Source: DATJMJ01 sp035503915
Lineage (GTDB): Bacteria; Actinomycetota; Acidimicrobiia; Acidimicrobiales; Palsa-688
DNA length: 50,777 nucleotides
Direction of reading: 5' to 3'
NCBI GenBank assembly: GCA_035503915.1
Contig: DATJSU010000056.1
Coordinates: 1 to 50,777 of the forward strand
Shown here: positions 33,185-40,524 of the stretch, in pieces
Numbering within the stretch: position 1 is the stretch's first letter
How the letters are laid out: each line of letters opens with the position of its first letter
The notes under the pieces: generated by a model
The model's input: only the letters and a program-made list of their open reading frames with translations
Databases searched by the model: none
Told to the model about the DNA's origin: nothing
Made by a program: the position numbers and the translations under genes

Positions 33185-34294
33185 ATGGCACAAAGACCAA
33201 TTGAAGTGGACCCAAAAAAATACGAACAGTCCCGTAGGCGGTTCCTCCGCAATGCCGGCGCCGCTGCGGCCTCTGTGCCGTTCTTGGGGGGTTTAGTCGA
33301 CGTCCTCACCGAAAGAGGGGCGTCCGCACAGACTTTCGCTGATGAAAGCCACCCGTTGTTCGCAAGCCACCCGAAGTACAAGTTCACGTTCGTCAACCAC
33401 GTCACTACGAACACGTTCTTCACCGCTACGATCTACGGCATCCAAGACGCGGCGACGATCCTTGGCATACCTACGCCTGCATGGACGGGTTCAACGGACT
33501 CGATCACGACCGACATGACAACCGCAATAAGCGATGCTGTTGCCGCAGGAGTCAACGGCATAGCCACGACCCTGATCGCACCGGTCGCTTTCAACGCGCC
33601 CGTCGACGCAGCCCTCGACAAGGGCATCCCGGTGATCTCCTACAACGCCGACGAACCGGGCAACAACCGGATGGCTTATGTCGGGCAAAATAACCTCACC
33701 GCTGGTGCCGCTGCCGCAGACCGGATCGTTGCTTCCGGGTTGGTCAGCAAGGGTGACCTGGTGGCCGGCGTCATCGCAACCCCGGGCACCGGCAACATCC
33801 AGCCTCGGATCGACGGTGCGAAGCCCATCTTCGTGGCAGCAGGGTACGACTTCAAGGAAGTCGGCACCAGCGCCACCCAGGCCCAAGAGGAGCCGCTGCT
33901 CGAGCAGTGGTACCTGGGCAACAAGGACGTGAAGGCCTTCTACTGCGTCGACTCCGGTGACTCGATCGCCGCCGCCGACATCATCGCTAAGTACAACCTG
34001 AAGGGCAAGGTTGGTGGCTCCGGGTGGGACGTCGGCATCCCCGTCCTCCAGCAGGTCCAGGCCGGAGCACTGCTCTTCTCGATCGACCAGCAGGCGTACC
34101 TGCAAGGCTTCGTCCCCGCCGTCCAGCTGTTCCTCTACAACATCTCGGCTGGCTTGATGAAGCCCTGCAACACCGATACCGGTCTCGGCTACGTGACCCC
34201 GGCGACAGCGGGCGCCTACCTGTCCCATGCCACTCGCTTCGAGGGCAGCGGCTCGGCTGAAACGGCCTTCCCGCCTCCTTCCAAGATCGGTTAG
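33185..34294 (+). CDS. Sugar ABC transporter substrate-binding protein
   Basis: A 369-aa periplasmic-binding-protein type I (Peripla_BP_4) protein. The N-terminus has a Tat-like signal, QSRRRFLRNAGAAAASVPFLGG. Core blocks include DAVAAGVNGIATTLIAP, GIPVISYNADEPGNNRMAYV, WYLGNKDVKAFYCVDSGDSI and ILFSIDQQAYLQGFVPAVQL-like C-terminal ligand loops. It delivers a sugar, probably L-arabinose given the catabolic neighbours, to the adjacent permease. The start is ATG 33185 with AAAGGT upstream. Confidence 0.87.
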   Translation: MAQRPIEVDPKKYEQSRRRFLRNAGAAAASVPFLGGLVDVLTERGASAQTFADESHPLFASHPKYKFTFVNHVTTNTFFTATIYGIQDAATILGIPTPAWTGSTDSITTDMTTAISDAVAAGVNGIATTLIAPVAFNAPVDAALDKGIPVISYNADEPGNNRMAYVGQNNLTAGAAAADRIVASGLVSKGDLVAGVIATPGTGNIQPRIDGAKPIFVAAGYDFKEVGTSATQAQEEPLLEQWYLGNKDVKAFYCVDSGDSIAAADIIAKYNLKGKVGGSGWDVGIPVLQQVQAGALLFSIDQQAYLQGFVPAVQLFLYNISAGLMKPCNTDTGLGYVTPATAGAYLSHATRFEGSGSAETAFPPPSKIG

Positions 34295-34297
34295 TTC

Positions 34298-35341
34298 GTG
34301 GCGCAGGCTGCAGTCACTACGAGCGACCGCACGCCTGTCCCCCCCGCCCCTCCCCTCGAGGTGGGGCGGGGGGTTAGCCCTGCTTCAGTGCTGAAGTACC
34401 TCGTCCAGCGCCGGGAAGCGACGGTGATAACCGTCACGGTCCTGGCCATCATTTACTTCGCGGTACGAACTTCGTCCATATTCCAAGTCGCCAACATCAG
34501 CGTCACCACCCAGTACATGGGGCCAATCCTGGTTATTGGGGTGGGCGAAGTCCTCATGCTGGTGCTGGCCGAGATCGACCTCTCGGCCGGCCAGGTGTAC
34601 CTGACCGCGCCCTGGTTCGTCTACTGGTTCTGGCACAACATGGGCGTGCCCATCGGCTTGGCGATCGTCATCAGCTTGGCTCTATGTGCCGCCATTGGTT
34701 TGACCAACGGGCTCATCACGGTCCTCCTCGGCGTGCCGTCACTGGTCGTCACGCTGGGCATGCAGTTCCTCCTCTATGGCGTGGTGCTGGTCGTCTCGAG
34801 CTACACCCAGGAGCAACTGCCCGTCCTGGGTACCACCTACGCAACGATCTTCGGCGCGGGCGCCTGGGCTGACCTGGGTTGGGGCGTCGCCATCGCGGCA
34901 GGCATCTGGTTCCTCCTCAAGCGCACCCGCTTCGGTGTGCACGTGACGGCCACCGGTGGCAACACGCTTGCCGCCGCCGAGGCCGGCATCCCCGTGAAAC
35001 GGGTGAAGGTCTGGTGCTTCATGATCGTCTCGGTGGTCTCCGGCTACATCGGGATCCTCGACCTGATCAGGCAGGTGAGCATGGACCCGGGCTCCTACGG
35101 CCTCAATATCGTGCTCGCACCGATCGTGGCAGCTGTCATCGGCGGCACAGCTCTCACTGGTGGGCGGGCTACGGTGCTGGGGACCTTCATAGGAGCCCTC
35201 TTCCTGAGCATCGTCGACGACGGGCTCAACCTCACCGGCGTCAGCGCGAACTGGTTCTACTTGCTCGAGGGGATCATCATCCTCGTCCTCATGATCATCA
35301 ACGTCCGATTGGGCCGATTTGCATTGAGGTTCCGGCGGTGA
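34298..35341 (+). CDS. Sugar ABC transporter permease
   Basis: A 347-aa BPD_transp_2-family permease with about nine hydrophobic helices. It carries IGVGEVLMLVLAEIDLSAG (the conserved G-x-D-L-S-x-G block), TRFGVHVTATGGNTLAAAEA, GIPVKRVKVWCFMIVSVVSG and GGTALTGGRATVLGTFIGAL. It forms the membrane channel of the importer, presumably as a homodimer. GTG start three bases after the binding-protein stop; its TGA overlaps the ATPase start. Confidence 0.9.
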   Translation: MAQAAVTTSDRTPVPPAPPLEVGRGVSPASVLKYLVQRREATVITVTVLAIIYFAVRTSSIFQVANISVTTQYMGPILVIGVGEVLMLVLAEIDLSAGQVYLTAPWFVYWFWHNMGVPIGLAIVISLALCAAIGLTNGLITVLLGVPSLVVTLGMQFLLYGVVLVVSSYTQEQLPVLGTTYATIFGAGAWADLGWGVAIAAGIWFLLKRTRFGVHVTATGGNTLAAAEAGIPVKRVKVWCFMIVSVVSGYIGILDLIRQVSMDPGSYGLNIVLAPIVAAVIGGTALTGGRATVLGTFIGALFLSIVDDGLNLTGVSANWFYLLEGIIILVLMIINVRLGRFALRFRR

Positions 35342-36195
35342 GCACGGCACCGGATTTGTCAGATGGCCACGAGCCGGGCCTACCGGGCGCTGTGGCTGCA
35401 CCCGGCGCGAGCCCTGACGTGATCCTCCGTACCGAAGGGATAACCAAACGCTTCGGCGCTGTCGTCGCCTTGCAAGGGATCGACATGCGGCTCAAGCGGG
35501 GCGAAGTGCTCGGCCTGGTGGGTGACAACGGGGCCGGGAAGAGCACTTTCGTGAAGATCCTGTGCGGGTTCCAGAGGCCCGACGAAGGCCGCATCTTCGT
35601 CGAAGGCCAGCCGGTCGAGTTCCACTCCGTGAAAGATGCCCGCGCCGTGGGCATCGAGACTGTGTACCAGGACCTGGCGCTTGTGCCGCAGTTGACGGTG
35701 TACGAAAACCTCTTCCTCAACCGGGAGCTGACCTCACTTGGCAAGTTGGGCCTCCTTTCCCGGCGGCGGATGCGCAACCTGGCCCGGCAGTACCTCGACA
35801 ACATCAAGGTCAACATGCCCGACCTCGACCAGGAAGTCGAGATGCTCTCGGGCGGCCAGCGCCAAGCGGTGGCAGTAGCTCGCGCCACCCGCCTAAACGC
35901 TAAAATCCTCCTCCTGGACGAGCCGCTTGCCGCTATGGGCGCCAAGGAGTCCGCTCTGATAATGGAGCTGGTCAAGGACCTCTCGGCGCAAGGTGTCTCG
36001 ATGGTCGTGATCGACCACAACTACGCGCACCTTTTCGCCCTCTGCGACCGCCTCAACGTGATCCAGCAGGGCAAGGTGACTGTGGACGCCCGCGTGGCGG
36101 ACACCTCGGTCGAGGAGCTCACCGAGCTCATGGTGAGCGCGTTCCGGCGTCAGTTGCAAGCCGGCCAAGAGGCTCTCGGGGAAATCGCGATCTGA
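35338..36195 (+). CDS. Sugar ABC transporter ATP-binding protein, single nucleotide-binding domain
   Basis: A 285-aa ATPase. The GTG at 35338 overlaps the permease stop (GTGA). Walker A is GDNGAGKST with K68; the signature is LSGGQRQAVAVARA; Walker B is ILLLDEPLAAMG; the H-loop is VVIDHNYAH. Unlike RbsA/AraG-type ATPases, which have two fused domains of about 500 aa, this has one, resembling FrcA-type fructose/pentose importers, so it must dimerise. The first 30 residues are an extension before the ABC core. Confidence 0.9.
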   Translation: MSTAPDLSDGHEPGLPGAVAAPGASPDVILRTEGITKRFGAVVALQGIDMRLKRGEVLGLVGDNGAGKSTFVKILCGFQRPDEGRIFVEGQPVEFHSVKDARAVGIETVYQDLALVPQLTVYENLFLNRELTSLGKLGLLSRRRMRNLARQYLDNIKVNMPDLDQEVEMLSGGQRQAVAVARATRLNAKILLLDEPLAAMGAKESALIMELVKDLSAQGVSMVVIDHNYAHLFALCDRLNVIQQGKVTVDARVADTSVEELTELMVSAFRRQLQAGQEALGEIAI

Positions 36196-36239
36196 GGACC
36201 GGCGCGCCGCCTCCGCCTCTTGCATTTTGTTGGCAAGTC

Positions 36240-36255
36240 ATGTTAGCGTTCTCAT
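36240..36255. promoter_or_regulatory. Third LacI-type operator, downstream of the importer
   Basis: ATGTTAGCGTTCTCAT matches ATGTTAGCGCTAACAT at 13 of 16 positions and the reverse complement of the araB operator at 15 of 16. TTGGCA at 36230-36235 lies just upstream and could be a -35 box, although the -10 is unclear. It is 45 bp after the ATPase gene and does not precede a protein-coding gene closely. Confidence 0.62.
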
Positions 36256-36425
36256 TGCGACAGGTCCTCCGGCCTTCGCTTGAGGAAAACAACTGAAATT
36301 ACGGGTGCACTAGCTGTCCCCGGTTCGTGGGGACCGCTAACAACCGGTTTGGCCTAAGGCACCCCTCCGCAGGTCGAGCCGGTGGGCCTGGCCTCCGTTC
36401 CGCCTCGGGGGCCAGGCCTTTCCTT
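36256..36425 (+). ncRNA. Candidate small RNA controlled by the arabinose repressor
   Basis: Between the third operator and a strong intrinsic terminator lie about 130-170 nt without any plausible ORF. It contains a hairpin GTCCCC-GGTTCGT-GGGGAC (36316-36334) and nearby CCGGTT/AACCGG complementarity. The arrangement operator-noncoding-terminator suggests a short regulated transcript; the alternative is simply the 3' UTR of the importer operon. No known RNA family was recognised. Confidence 0.28.
36385..36425 (+). terminator. Rho-independent terminator
   Basis: GGCCTGGCCTCC (36385-36396) pairs with GGGGGCCAGGCC (36407-36418), a 12-bp stem with one G-T pair and a 10-nt loop, followed by TTTCCTTT. 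It would end transcripts from the importer operon or from the putative small RNA. Confidence 0.8.
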
Positions 36426-36554
36426 TGCTCGCTGACGCACCCGCCTCTTTTCGCGCTTGCCCAACCGCTTGTCTTCACCGGCGGCTCGAGCTCCCTGAAC
36501 CCGGCTCCTGGCTTGGTAGCCTGTGGTCTCCTGGGCGCAAGGGAGGACTGGCGT

Positions 36555-38288
36555 ATGGGCGCTTTGCTGTCTCAGCTTTTTCGCCGCCAAGCGGCGCCGT
36601 TACTGCTCGAGCTCGACCTGGCTCAACCCCTCCTCGAAGAGCGGCCCGCCACCGCGCAGGCTCGTTACCAGGCCCGGCGGCGGCTGGTGCTGCCCACGGT
36701 CGTCGAGGGTTTGCGGCAAGCCGCTGGCGACCCGAGGGTCTGTGGGGTCCTCGCCAAAGTTGGGGCTCGTCGCATGGGCTTTGCCCAAGCACAAGAACTG
36801 CGCGGTGCCATAACAGCTTTCCGCAACTCGGGCAAGCCTGCGGTCGCCTGGTGCGAGACTTTCGGAGAGATGGCGGCGGCGACCCTGCCCTATTACTTGG
36901 CGAGCGCGTTCGACGAGATCTGGGTACAACCTTCCGGAGAAGTTGGTTTCGTCGGGGTGAGCGTGAGCAGTGTCTTTGTCGCAGAGTCGCTCGAAAAGAT
37001 AGGTGCCCGTGCCCAGGTCGGGGCACGCCACGAGTACAAGAACGCTCCCAACATGTTCACAGAGCGCGGCTTTACTGCGGCGCACCGCGAAGCACTTGAA
37101 AAAGTGGTCGCCTCGCTTGCTGGACAAGTTGTCAACGGGGTTGCTGAAGGGCGCCGGCTGCCCGTGGAAGCCGTCCGCGATTTGGTCGACAGGGCGCCCC
37201 TGGCAGCAGAGGACGCGCGGCAAGGCAAGCTAATTGACAAGCTTGGCTACCGGGACCAGGTCTATGCGTCGGCACTAGAGCCACGAAAAGGGGCGACGCC
37301 GCAGCTTTTGTTCCTTCAGCGCTACCACCGGCACGAGCCGGTGCCCAAAAGACTGGTGAGGGTGGTCGACCGCCACAGACCGGTCGTCGCGCTCGTCAAT
37401 GGCGTCGGCACGATAAGGCTTGGCCGGAGCGGGCGAGGGCCAAGCGCTGCCATGGGCTCCGACACGGTCTGCGCCGCCCTCCGTGCTGCTGGCAAGGATG
37501 CCCGCGTAAGAGCGGTTGTTTTCCGCGTCAACAGCCCCGGCGGGTCCTACGTCGCCTCCGACGCGATCTGGCGCGAAGTCGTGCGCCTGCGCGAGGCGGG
37601 CAAGCCGGTGATCGTCTCAATGGGCGACGTTGCCGCATCGGGCGGCTACTTCGTCTCGGCGCCCGCCGACCTGATCGTTGCCCAGCCCGGCACTATCACT
37701 GGTTCTATCGGCGTTTTTGGTGGAAAGCTGTCCGCCGGCCCTTTGTTCGCGCGCCTCGGGATCGGCCACGCTTCCGTGCGGGAGGGCCTCCACGCCCGGA
37801 TGATGTCAGCCTTCGACGAGTTCACCGAAGAGGAACTGCAGGTCCTTTCACGCTGGCTCGACAGCGTTTACGACGATTTTGTGGCAAAGGTGGCCGCCGG
37901 GCGGTCCATGCCCGCTGACGCCGTGCACGAGGTTGCGAAAGGTCGCGTCTGGACTGGTGCTGACGCTCGTGAGCGCGGGCTTGTCGACGAGCTGGGCGGG
38001 TTGGAAAGAGCAGCCGCCGTCGCACGACAACGCGGAGGCCTCCGTCCAGACGCTGAGCTCGTGCGCTACCCGCAGATCCCTGTCCCGGCGCGCCTGCGCC
38101 CACCGCGCTCGAGCGAGGACCCGCAGGCTGCGCTTGCTTCCCTCGACCCTTGGGCCGGGCTCGCGTCCGTTGCTCTGCGCCTGGGACTACCGGCTGAAGG
38201 GCCGCTCATGATGTTGCCTCAGCCGGCGGCATGGGCGCGCGGAGAGCCAGCGCTGCAATCGTTGGTGCAACGGTTGGTGCAATGGTGA
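36555..38288 (+). CDS. sppA: Signal peptide peptidase SppA-like S49 protease
   Basis: A 577-aa protein with two S49-type domains, as in the 67K SppA of E. coli. The N-terminal half has PAVAWCETFGEMAAATLPYYL and K162 in RHEYKNAPNMFTERGF, the position of the general-base Lys. The C-terminal half has FRVNSPGGSYVASDAIW and the nucleophile S362 in GDVAASGGYFVSAPADLI. It degrades cleaved signal peptides or other membrane peptides. Unlike many homologs it shows no strong N-terminal membrane anchor. Start is ATG 36555 with GGGAGG before it; the long upstream extension crosses the terminator region and is rejected. Confidence 0.87.
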   Translation: MGALLSQLFRRQAAPLLLELDLAQPLLEERPATAQARYQARRRLVLPTVVEGLRQAAGDPRVCGVLAKVGARRMGFAQAQELRGAITAFRNSGKPAVAWCETFGEMAAATLPYYLASAFDEIWVQPSGEVGFVGVSVSSVFVAESLEKIGARAQVGARHEYKNAPNMFTERGFTAAHREALEKVVASLAGQVVNGVAEGRRLPVEAVRDLVDRAPLAAEDARQGKLIDKLGYRDQVYASALEPRKGATPQLLFLQRYHRHEPVPKRLVRVVDRHRPVVALVNGVGTIRLGRSGRGPSAAMGSDTVCAALRAAGKDARVRAVVFRVNSPGGSYVASDAIWREVVRLREAGKPVIVSMGDVAASGGYFVSAPADLIVAQPGTITGSIGVFGGKLSAGPLFARLGIGHASVREGLHARMMSAFDEFTEEELQVLSRWLDSVYDDFVAKVAAGRSMPADAVHEVAKGRVWTGADARERGLVDELGGLERAAAVARQRGGLRPDAELVRYPQIPVPARLRPPRSSEDPQAALASLDPWAGLASVALRLGLPAEGPLMMLPQPAAWARGEPALQSLVQRLVQW

Positions 38289-39307
38289 GCTCGGCGGGAC
38301 AGGACGACGCCCTTATTGAGGCCAACGGGCACGAGATCCGGGTCAGTAACCCCGGCAAAGTGCTTTTTCCTGAACGTGGCGAGACCAAGCTCGACCTAGT
38401 TAGCTATTACCAAGCCGTCGAAGAGCCGTTGATGCGGGCAATGGGTGGGCGGCCCGTACTGCTCCAGCGCTTCCCGCACGGCGCCGGTGGGCCGTCGTTC
38501 TTCCAAAAGAGGGTGCCTGAAAACCACCCAGAATGGCTTCAAACAGCGATCGTCTCAACACCTAATGGCACGACTTCACAGGCACTGGTAGCTGCCGACC
38601 TCGCTCACGTGCTGTGGGCGGTCAACCTCGCTTGCCTCGGGTTCCACGTGTGGCCTTATCTTGCTGCCGACCCCGAGCACGCCGACCAGTTGCGGATCGA
38701 CCTCGACCCGACGCCGGGCGTCACTTTCTCGATGGTGCAAGAAGCAGCCGAGGAAACAAGGGCGCTCTTTAATGAGCTCGGTGTGCGCGCCCTGCCGAAG
38801 ACCACCGGCAACAGGGGCATCCACGTGTTCGCAACGCTCGAGGCGCGGTGGGGCTCTGTGCAGGTACGCGCGTGCGCGGTCGCGATCGCCCGCGAACTGG
38901 AGAAGCGCAGGCCCGACCTGATAACGGCAGCATGGTGGAAAGAGGAGCGGGGGAAGAGGGTTTTCGTCGACTTCAACCAAAATGCGCCGCACAAGACGAT
39001 TTTCGGCGCTTGGTCGGTGCGTGCTCGGCCAGGAGCGCAAGTGTCCACGCCATTTTCTTGGGACGAGCTCGAACGCGTGGTACCCGACGAGCTCACTGTT
39101 GCGACAGTCCCACCTCGCCTAAAGGAAAAAGGCGACCCTTGGGCTGCGCTCGCGCACGAGCCGCAGTCTCTCGAGCCGGTGCTCGCCCTCCACGAGCGCG
39201 ACCGGAGGGAGGGCATCCCGGACGCCCCCTGGCCTCCCGTTTACCCGAAGATGCCCGGCGAACCGCCGAGGGTCGCGCCGAGCCGAGCTCGCAAACCCAA
39301 GGATTGA
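38282..39307 (+). CDS. Stand-alone LigD-type polymerase/primase domain protein
   Basis: A 341-aa protein of the LigD polymerase domain family (archaeo-eukaryotic primase fold). Motifs: VSNPGKVLFPE, QKRVPENHPEWL, LRIDLDPTPGVTFSMV with the two catalytic Asp (D140, D142), LPKTTGNRGIHVFATLE, and FVDFNQNAPHKTIFGAWSVR. In full-length LigD this domain fills gaps during non-homologous end joining; here it lacks ligase and phosphoesterase domains and no ku gene is in the window. ATG 38282 overlaps sppA by 7 bp; GTG 38285 is an equal alternative (GTGA overlap). Confidence 0.9.
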   Translation: MVSSAGQDDALIEANGHEIRVSNPGKVLFPERGETKLDLVSYYQAVEEPLMRAMGGRPVLLQRFPHGAGGPSFFQKRVPENHPEWLQTAIVSTPNGTTSQALVAADLAHVLWAVNLACLGFHVWPYLAADPEHADQLRIDLDPTPGVTFSMVQEAAEETRALFNELGVRALPKTTGNRGIHVFATLEARWGSVQVRACAVAIARELEKRRPDLITAAWWKEERGKRVFVDFNQNAPHKTIFGAWSVRARPGAQVSTPFSWDELERVVPDELTVATVPPRLKEKGDPWAALAHEPQSLEPVLALHERDRREGIPDAPWPPVYPKMPGEPPRVAPSRARKPKD

Positions 39308-39325
39308 GAGACTCGCGGTGCGCGG

Positions 39326-40414
39326 TCAGGGATTAAATAGGACGAGCTGTTCGAACGCCTGGGTTGGCGGGCGGACGTCCTTCGCCCGCTCACCTTGAAG
39401 CTGCGCGGGTGCCATGATGCTCGCTCCCTCTTCGAGAGCGTTCGGAGGCAAGCGCCGCCGCGAGCTGTGCATGCCGAAAACCCTTGCGACAATCTTGGAA
39501 AGACGTTCCTGCTCCTTCTTCGGCTGGTAAGAGCCCCGCTCGAAACGCTTCAGGTAGAGGTCGGTCAAATCGGGCCGTGTCGCGCTCAGCCAACCGAGGT
39601 AGTGCTCGCGCACACCCGGGCGGAGGTGGAGCGCGATGGCGGTGACGCCGCGTGCGCCCGCCATCTTGCAGGCCTGCGCAACTTCGACCACCTTCTCTTC
39701 GGCGTCCGAAAGGCCAGGTAGAACAGGGGCAATTAGTACCCCGCACGGCACGCCGGCGTCGTTGAGGCGCCGGACCACCTCGATGCGCTTGTCGGGTGGA
39801 GGTGTCCCAGGCTCGGTTGCCCGCCAGACCTCGCGGTCGAGAGTGCCGATCGAAACGTTGACACGCACGCTCGTCCGTCGAGCTGCCTCGCCCAGCAGCC
39901 CCAAGTCGCGCAGCACCAGCGTGGATTTCGTGAGGATGCTGAACGGGTTGCGTCTTTCGGAAAGGGCGTGGACGATCCCCTGGGTGAGGTGGTACTTGCC
40001 CTCTGCGTGCTGGTACGGGTCGGTATTGGTGCCCATGGCTATCAGGTCGCCAGCCCACCTGGGCGAGGAGAGCTCGGCTCGCGCCCGCTCGACAGCGTTG
40101 ACTTTTACCACTATCCGCCGCTCGAAATCTTCTCCCATGCTCAGTCCCAAGAACTCATGGGTCGGCCTAGCGAAGCAATAGGTGCAAGCGTGGCTGCAAC
40201 CTCGATAAGCGTTGACCGTGTAGCGAAAGGGCATGCGTGAGGCGGCCGGGACCTTGTTGATGATCGTGCGCGCATTGACGTGGAGGAACTCGAGCCCCTC
40301 GTACTTGCCGTGGCCCACGTGCCGCTCCGGCCACGGGCCCGAGAACAGGGCATCCTCAGGCCCACCGTCGTCGAGCGGCCACCGAAAGCCCTCGGGCGGC
40401 CTCCCCTGTGCCAT
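39326..40414 (-). CDS. Radical SAM protein, Rv2578c family
   Basis: A 362-aa radical SAM enzyme. The [4Fe-4S] motif is C73-x3-C77-x2-C80 in YRGCSHACTYCFARP, followed by IAMGTNTDPYQHAEGKYHLT and SILTKSTLVLRDLGLL, blocks shared with spore-photoproduct-lyase-like proteins and typical of the actinobacterial Rv2578c family. The reaction is unknown. It is convergent with the LigD-pol gene and 18 bp from it. The ATG at 40414 is preceded on its strand by TACGAT, a possible -10 box. Confidence 0.9.
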   Translation of the reverse strand: MAQGRPPEGFRWPLDDGGPEDALFSGPWPERHVGHGKYEGLEFLHVNARTIINKVPAASRMPFRYTVNAYRGCSHACTYCFARPTHEFLGLSMGEDFERRIVVKVNAVERARAELSSPRWAGDLIAMGTNTDPYQHAEGKYHLTQGIVHALSERRNPFSILTKSTLVLRDLGLLGEAARRTSVRVNVSIGTLDREVWRATEPGTPPPDKRIEVVRRLNDAGVPCGVLIAPVLPGLSDAEEKVVEVAQACKMAGARGVTAIALHLRPGVREHYLGWLSATRPDLTDLYLKRFERGSYQPKKEQERLSKIVARVFGMHSSRRRLPPNALEEGASIMAPAQLQGERAKDVRPPTQAFEQLVLFNP

Positions 40415-40454
40415 CGGTCGATCCTATCGTACATATGTTCCCTTACTCCCAACT

Positions 40455-40510
40455 CGGCCTGCCGGGCCCGGGCCGGCCGGGCTGGTGCGCTGGTCGGCCG
40501 CGGCAGGCCG
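40455..40510 (-). terminator. GC-rich inverted repeat after the SpoIIE-type gene
   Basis: CGGCCTGCC (40455-40463) and GGCAGGCCG (40502-40510) form a 9-bp perfect inverted repeat enclosing more self-complementary GGGCCCGGGCCGGCC. It lies just downstream of the phosphatase gene on its strand. There is no T-run, so termination is only a guess. Confidence 0.35.
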
Positions 40511-40524
40511 GCGGGCCGGGCGGT

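Larger units (their letters stand above)
36196..36554. other. 359-bp intergenic region between importer and sppA
   Basis: It holds, in order, a LacI-type operator (36240), about 130 nt without an ORF but with hairpin potential, an intrinsic terminator (36385-36425), and about 130 bp upstream of sppA in which I see only the ribosome binding site GGGAGG at 36541-36546. Confidence 0.7.

Noticed and set aside
36316..36334. Hairpin with GGTTCGT loop, reminiscent of a tRNA T-arm
   Set aside because: Loop lacks TTCRANY, and no acceptor, D or anticodon arms are present around it.
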